Assembly (NCBI RefSeq): GCF_008831285.2
Contig: NC_045141.1
Location: forward strand, 7,551,353-7,615,352
From: Nymphaea colorata
Lineage: Eukaryota > Streptophyta > Magnoliopsida > Nymphaeales > Nymphaeaceae
DNA length: 64,000 nucleotides
Reading direction: 5' to 3'
This document shows, piece by piece, positions 59,500 to 64,000 of this stretch. Under the pieces are notes generated by a model that had not been told where the DNA came from, ran no database searches, and saw only the letters and a program-made list of their open reading frames with translations. Numbering within the stretch: the first letter of the stretch is position 1; each line of letters opens with the position of its first letter. The position numbers and the translations under genes are program-made.

Positions 59500-59700
59500 C
59501 GTATCGTACGATACGACCCCGTATCGTACGATACGACCCCGTATCGTACGATACGTATCGTATCGTTTGAAGAAAACGATACGATACACCCCCCGTATCA
59601 TAAAAAGGGGGTGTATCGGCCCTGTATCGCACGTATCGTACGATACAGGGCCCGCATCGTACGATACGGGGCGATACACCCTGTATCGTACGATACGGCC
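59500..59700. repeat. hAT-3 left subterminal palindromes
   Basis: The self-complementary GTATCGTACGATAC occurs repeatedly, with variants on both strands, within 200 bp. The right end has simpler GTTACGATACG units. These are likely transposase-binding sites by analogy with Ac-like elements. Confidence 0.85.
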
Positions 59701-60057
59701 TAAAAACGCAAAAGGGGGCCGAGACCTACTTATTCGGCTTCTTTTTCAAAATTTTCTTCCGTTCTTCATTTCTAACGTTTGGATAGTGCCGTGAGGGAGG
59801 GCGATCGTTCATTTTCACCGTGAAAAACTTGATTTCATCGTCAAATCGAAGATTAAGTGGTCGATTTGTGCGTGGGTGCTTGATTTTCGTGGGAAGGAAA
59901 GGGGTTTTCTTCATTTCAGACATTTCTTCTTCGTAAGGTATGAAATCTCATGTTCTTACCATGTATTCTTAATTTTTTACCGTATAATCGTAGATTTGAA
60001 GACTTTGAGTGTTTTTCATTAAGTTTACCATAGGATTTCGTTTTTTTTTTTTAAGAT

Positions 60058-62715
60058 ATGGATCCTACATGGCAATGGTGCGAAAGGGTGAAGGAGAATA
60101 ACCGTTTGAAACTCAAATGTGGCTTCTGTGGGAATACATTTTCAGGAGGGATTATTAGAATGAAACACCATTTGGCAGGGACCTCCAAAGATGCGTCTCC
60201 TTGTGTTAGAGGACCAAACAAACCTTTGCCTCCATTTGTGCGTCAACAATGTTTAGATATGCTTCATGCTTTACGTCAAAAGAGAATACAAAAAGAAATT
60301 GAAGATGTAGATGTAGGCTATAATGTGCCTTTGGAAGATGAAGAAGAAGAGGAAGAAGCTTATGAATGTGATGATGAAGGTGATAGCAGTCTAAGAACAG
60401 ATTTGGAGACCTCAAGAGGTAGAGATCGTAGAGGAAAAGGGATTATGTATGAAGGAGGTCGATCTGGCATAACGGGAAGGAAGAGGAGAGGCACAACAGA
60501 TGTTAGGGCCAGGCGTGGTATGCGACCACCTAGTGGTAGAGTTCCTACTGGTAGGTCTAGTGTTGGCTCTATTAAGAGTTTTTTCCCTTCATATACCAGC
60601 CCAGGTGGTCAGCCGCAGATTCATGCTGCTATGATATCTAAAGATATGCTATATCATGCACAAAAGCAGGTAGGGAAATGGTTTTATGATGTCTGTATTC
60701 CATTCAATGCAGCTAATTCTTTTCAATTCCAAGCCATGGCAGATGCAATTGCTTCTATAGGTCCCGGATTCAAAATGCCATCATATCATCAGTTGAGGGG
60801 CAAAATTCTTCAGGATACAGTCAAAGAAGTGTCTGAGCATTGCGATGAGTTGAAATTATGTTGGAAGGAAACAAGTTGCTCCATTATGTCAGATGGTTGG
60901 ACTGATACAAGGTCAAGAACACTTGTAAATTTTCTTGTGTATTGCCCTAAAGGTACAATGTTCTTGAAATCTCTTGACTTGTCTGATGTTCCTAAGACTG
61001 CTGAGATTTTATTCAATGTTTTTGATAATGTTGTACAAGAAGTTGGACCTGCAAACATTGTACAGTTTATTACAGATAATGCTGCAAATTATAGAGCTGC
61101 AGGAGATTTGTTATTTCAAAAGTATAGAACATTTTATTGGAGTCCATGTGCCACTCATTGTGTTAATCTAATGCTTCAAGATCTTAATGAGATGCATGAT
61201 ATGAAATCAGCCATTGACCAATGTCAAGAGGTAACAAAATTTATCTATAATCATGCATATGTATTGAGTTTGATGAGAAAATTTACAAAAGGAGTTGAAT
61301 TAATACGACCTGCACAAACTAGATTTGCCACAAATGTATTGACTGTGCAGAGTGTGGTGAAACAAAGAACTCCTTTGAGACAGATGTTTGCTAGTGAAGA
61401 ATGGGCTGCATATCCACATGCTCATAAAAGAAATGCTTCTTTAGTTGTGGATATTATATTCAATAACGTATTTTGGGAATCATGTGTGAAGCTATTGAAG
61501 GTTTGTGTTTCATTAGTTAAGGTTCTCAGGTTGGCTGACAGCGAGGACAGACATTCTATAAGGTACTTATATGAGGCTATGGACAAAGCAAAAGAGGCAA
61601 TTCGAGACAACTTAAAGGAAAAGAAAAAGTTATATATGCCCATATGGAAGATTGTAGATAAAAGGTGGACTGGACAGCTTCATCAACCTCTTCATGCAGC
61701 AGCTTATTATCTAAATCTTGCAATTAGATTTTCTCCTACATTTAAGAAGGACAGAGAAGTCATGCATGGTTTGTTAAATTGTATTAATGTGTTAGTGGAA
61801 GATTCTACAGAACAAGATGTTGTGCACAATGAGTTGGATCTATATGATAGTTGTTTTCGGAACATGGGACTACCTGCTGCCGTTCGAGCCAGGACAACGA
61901 TGCGTCCAGGTAAATACATAGAAATTTTACAGAACAAGATGCTGTGCACAATGAGTTGGATTTATATGATAGTTGTTTTCGGAACATGGGACTACCTGCC
62001 GCCGTTCGAGCCAGGACAACGATGCGTCCAGGTAAATACATAGAAATTTTTAATTTACTTTGCATTTGTTACATTTGATTCTTTTAAAACTTTCACATTG
62101 ATTTGTTATATTTTTGTTTAGATTTGTGGTGGAATAGGTATGTGTTTGATTGTCCAAACCTAGCACGTTTTGCAGTCAAAGTCCTCAGCCAGACATGCAG
62201 TGCTAGTGGATGCGAAAGGAACTGGAGTGTGTTCCAACATATCCACAGCAAAAAAAGGAATAGGCTCGAACATAAAAGGTTGAATGACCTTGTCTTTGTT
62301 CGATATAATATGAGGTTGAAACAAAGGTAATATAGGCATATACCTTAATTAATGTTTACATTTTTATGTACAATATATTTATATGAAATTATATACTAAC
62401 AAATTTTCTCTTATTTAATGTAGAGAATTAGAAAAATCATTAGCAAGGAAGCACACATCTTAGTTCGATCCTATCAGCTTGGAAAATTTTGACGATCTAG
62501 AGCCATGGATTGAAGAAGAACCAGCTACAATATTTGATGATGAAGATCTTGAATGCTTCAACCTTGAAGTTGAAGCAACAGAAGGCTTTGTTGATGAAGG
62601 AGAGTCTGCTACTGCTGGTGCTGGTGCTGAATATGTTGGTGAAGATCTTCCAATTCTTGACGATGAAGAAGAAGAAGAAGAAGAAGAAGATGAAGATGAT
62701 GAAGATTATGAATGA
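60058..62715 (+). pseudogene. hAT-3 transposase, three exons, one late nonsense codon
   Basis: Exon 1 is 60058-61909 (about 617 codons). A BED finger uses C21, C24, H37/H38 and C49; an acidic run (93-107) and a basic Arg/Gly-rich segment (120-168) follow. Catalytic D279 lies in IMSDGWTD and D340 in FITDNAANY. Exon 2 (62122-62326) supplies the hATC domain with the catalytic Glu in SGCERNWSVF and KKRNRLEHKRLNDLVFVRYN. Exon 3 (62424-62715) encodes an acidic tail ending DEDDEDYE. Splice sites are GT-AG and keep frame. A TAG at 62461-62463 would remove the acidic tail only. The end of exon 1 is duplicated (61807-61928 and 61929-62050), giving two identical donors; use of the first keeps the frame. 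The protein may be functional despite the stop. Confidence 0.87.
61807..62050 (+). repeat. 122-bp tandem duplication spanning a splice donor
   Basis: The two copies, 61807-61928 and 61929-62050, differ at only three positions. Each contains the exon 1 end and its donor (CCAG before GTAAATAC). The unit length is not a multiple of three. Confidence 0.95.
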
Positions 62716-63053
62716 TGAATCATGAATGAGAGTCAAGTCAAGAGTGCTTTCATTTTATATGTATCAAAAACTTAAGAGTTATGAATCTATGGTTGTTGAA
62801 CACTTGATTGAATGTTTTATCATTTATGACTTTATCACTTTATGGCTTATGGCCTTATGCTTTGTTGAATGATATTGTTATGAATTTTGATGTTTATGAA
62901 TGATGAACGCGTAAGTTTATAGCAATAATAAGTCTATCATTATCTCAAACATGTTTTCTATGAACAATTTATTATTTTTAATTTTTTTTTATTTTTTTAT
63001 GAATTTTCCAAATTTTTTTAAAATTTTTCTGATTTATTAATAATTTTTTTAAA

Positions 63054-63140
63054 AAATTACGATACGGTTACGATACGTTACGATACGGCGTATCTTAAAG
63101 CCCGACCGATACGGCTTACGATACGCGTTTTACAACATTG
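63054..63140. repeat. hAT-3 right subterminal repeats
   Basis: GTTACGATACG-type units repeat several times, ending in the TIR TTACAACATTG. The preceding 62.7-63.05 kb is A/T-rich 3' flank of the transposase. Confidence 0.85.
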
Positions 63141-63148
63141 GTGCCGCC

Positions 63149-63333
63149 ACCTAAAAAAAAAACCAACAAACGGATGCTAAAAGAAAATCCAGTGAAACAA
63201 CCAAGTTCACAGATTATTTGTACATGGCACCACATCTACTTTTGTTTCTTCCAGAGCTTCTTATGATAACCAAAAAGACTAAAGAAAACTCTATGAAGCA
63301 AATATTTATGTGTAGATATAATGAGACATCTAC
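63149..63333. other. Sequence between hAT-3 and the MINIYO-like exons
   Basis: No coding segment identified. On the minus strand a polypyrimidine tract with AG directly precedes the hAT-3 target site, so the transposon may sit at an exon edge of the MINIYO-like locus. This is unproven. Confidence 0.3.
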
Positions 63334-63611
63334 CTTAAAGATAAATCAGTTCTGGACCAATAGCGTAAGCCCAAAGAGCTTGACAGTCAAAAGTTGCAAA
63401 GCAAGAGCTCGCTGTCCTGGAATCTTGTCAAATGCATCTACAACAATAGAATCATAACTTTAGTAGACCATTGGTGACTATAACAGAACAGCTATAGAAG
63501 CAAACAGAATATCAGGGCTCTTGCTATGATACATGATCTGGTGCTCACCATGCTTCTAACCAGAGATACTGCCTCCTTGATTGTATATCCAGCAGCTCGA
63601 GGGTCGCATGG
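63334..63611 (-). pseudogene. IYO: MINIYO/RPAP1-like gene fragment
   Basis: A 63-bp exon (63611-63549), bounded by AG and GT, encodes DPRAAGYTIKEAVSLVRSM, and the next block (63423 down) reads IPGQRALALQLL. Joined, these match the RPAP1 C-terminal domain pattern (AAGYT..EA..L.RS..PGQRALAL.LL) of plant MINIYO. Shortly after, in another frame, comes WAYAIGPEL, which in MINIYO follows some 40 residues later, so a deletion and frameshift removed the segment between; a further 1-base loss follows before a possible GT donor at 63333. MINIYO/RPAP1 proteins assist nuclear import and elongation of RNA polymerase II and are essential for cell differentiation, so a working copy must exist elsewhere. Upstream exons would lie beyond 63620 and were not recognised. 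Confidence 0.7.
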
Positions 63612-63622
63612 CTACATATGTG

Positions 63623-64000
63623 CATATCATTTTCTAATATCAAAAGCAAGAAAAAGTTTTGAAGTTGTACATAGAAATAACCAACAAATGTTTATAGGAT
63701 TTGACTCTGTCAATTGATAACTCACTTAACGACATTAAACTCTAGAACAAGCCAAGTTTAATGTGCATATATTGAGTGTTTAATGTGCATATATTGAGTG
63801 TTTAATGTGCATATATTGAGTGGAAAGCACTTATCATTAGCAGACTGCTGAATATGGTGAGCTGAAGCAACACCAGCAGGTACAAAACAAGATAACCTTC
63901 TCAAAAATACATCATCAATGCAACATGGTTCAACAAAAAACTAGAAAAAACTTACAACATAAAAAGGGGCAACCAATGCTACTGAGGCGAAGAAAAAAGG
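63623..64000. other. Window end, no further exon recognised
   Basis: Mostly A/T-rich sequence. On the minus strand a phrase after a TTGCTTCAG-type acceptor (about 63865-63825) could be an exon of the MINIYO-like locus, but it matches nothing I can name. Confidence 0.3.
63757..63822. repeat. Three perfect tandem copies of a 22-bp unit
   Basis: TTTAATGTGCATATATTGAG plus TG is repeated three times without change at 63757-63778, 63779-63800 and 63801-63822. Confidence 0.97.

Larger units (their letters stand above)
59490..63140 (+). mobile_element. Nearly intact hAT transposon (hAT-3)
   Basis: The termini CAATGTTGTACG and, read inward from the right, CAATGTTGTAAAACGCG are flanked by the perfect 8-bp duplication GTGCCGCC at 59482-59489 and 63141-63148. 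The 3.65-kb element carries a three-exon transposase and palindrome-rich subterminal arrays. It is the best preserved transposon in the window, with clean duplications and few lesions. Confidence 0.94.

Noticed and set aside
59500..59700. Regularly spaced repeats resembling a CRISPR-like array
   Set aside because: The host is a plant, the repeats are palindromic and overlapping without unique spacers, and they sit at a transposon end.
60206..60415. Antisense frames inside the hAT-3 transposase
   Set aside because: They are shadows of a clearly coding frame on the other strand with no motif of their own.

Overview
The window is nuclear DNA of a flowering plant: intron-containing genes, an EAR-motif C2H2 zinc-finger gene, pectin-synthesis and MINIYO-type gene remains, and a thick cover of plant transposons (Copia, Gypsy, hAT, PIF/Harbinger, MULE/FAR1). 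Nothing fixes the species. The only host gene that looks intact is the zinc-finger repressor at 1134-1700. Two other host loci survive as pseudogenes: a GAUT9-like galacturonosyltransferase (20228-22050) and part of a MINIYO/RPAP1-like gene (63334-63611, minus).

Layout. 1-6.5 kb: the zinc-finger gene, gene-poor DNA and a small hAT MITE (4475-4922). 6.58-18.84 kb: a Copia element with perfect target duplications, whose 5' LTR was split by an 8.1-kb hAT carrying its own transposase plus pieces of three host genes (receptor kinase, PPR, DUF26). 20.2-22.1 kb: the GAUT9-like pseudogene. 23.3-31.6 kb: an old Copia element with both LTRs and further Copia debris. 32.9-34.3 kb: a FAR1/MULE transposase relic on the minus strand. 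34.5-54 kb: a Gypsy element interrupted at least twice. A 6.8-kb PIF/Harbinger sits exactly inside its reverse transcriptase, and a mosaic insertion of about 8 kb, itself holding another Copia, separates reverse transcriptase from RNase H. A 1.65-kb Harbinger relative lies at its left edge. 54.3-58.3 kb: a second hAT whose right end I cannot find. 59.5-63.1 kb: a third, nearly intact hAT with perfect 8-bp target duplications. 63.3-64 kb: the MINIYO-like remains.

Insertion order can be read from the nesting. The Gypsy element predates both the Harbinger and the mosaic insertion, the mosaic insertion predates its Copia, and the first Copia predates the hAT in its LTR. Most nonsense codons seen (TGG to TAG/TGA, CGA to TGA, CAG to TAG) fit C-to-T decay of methylated, silenced DNA. 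The most interesting features are the gene fragments carried by the large hAT and the large Harbinger, an array of five 15-nt dyads in one Copia LTR, and a 122-bp duplication in the youngest hAT that copies a splice donor and could be hidden by splicing. All coordinates, domains and lesions were read by eye; no alignment or database search was run.
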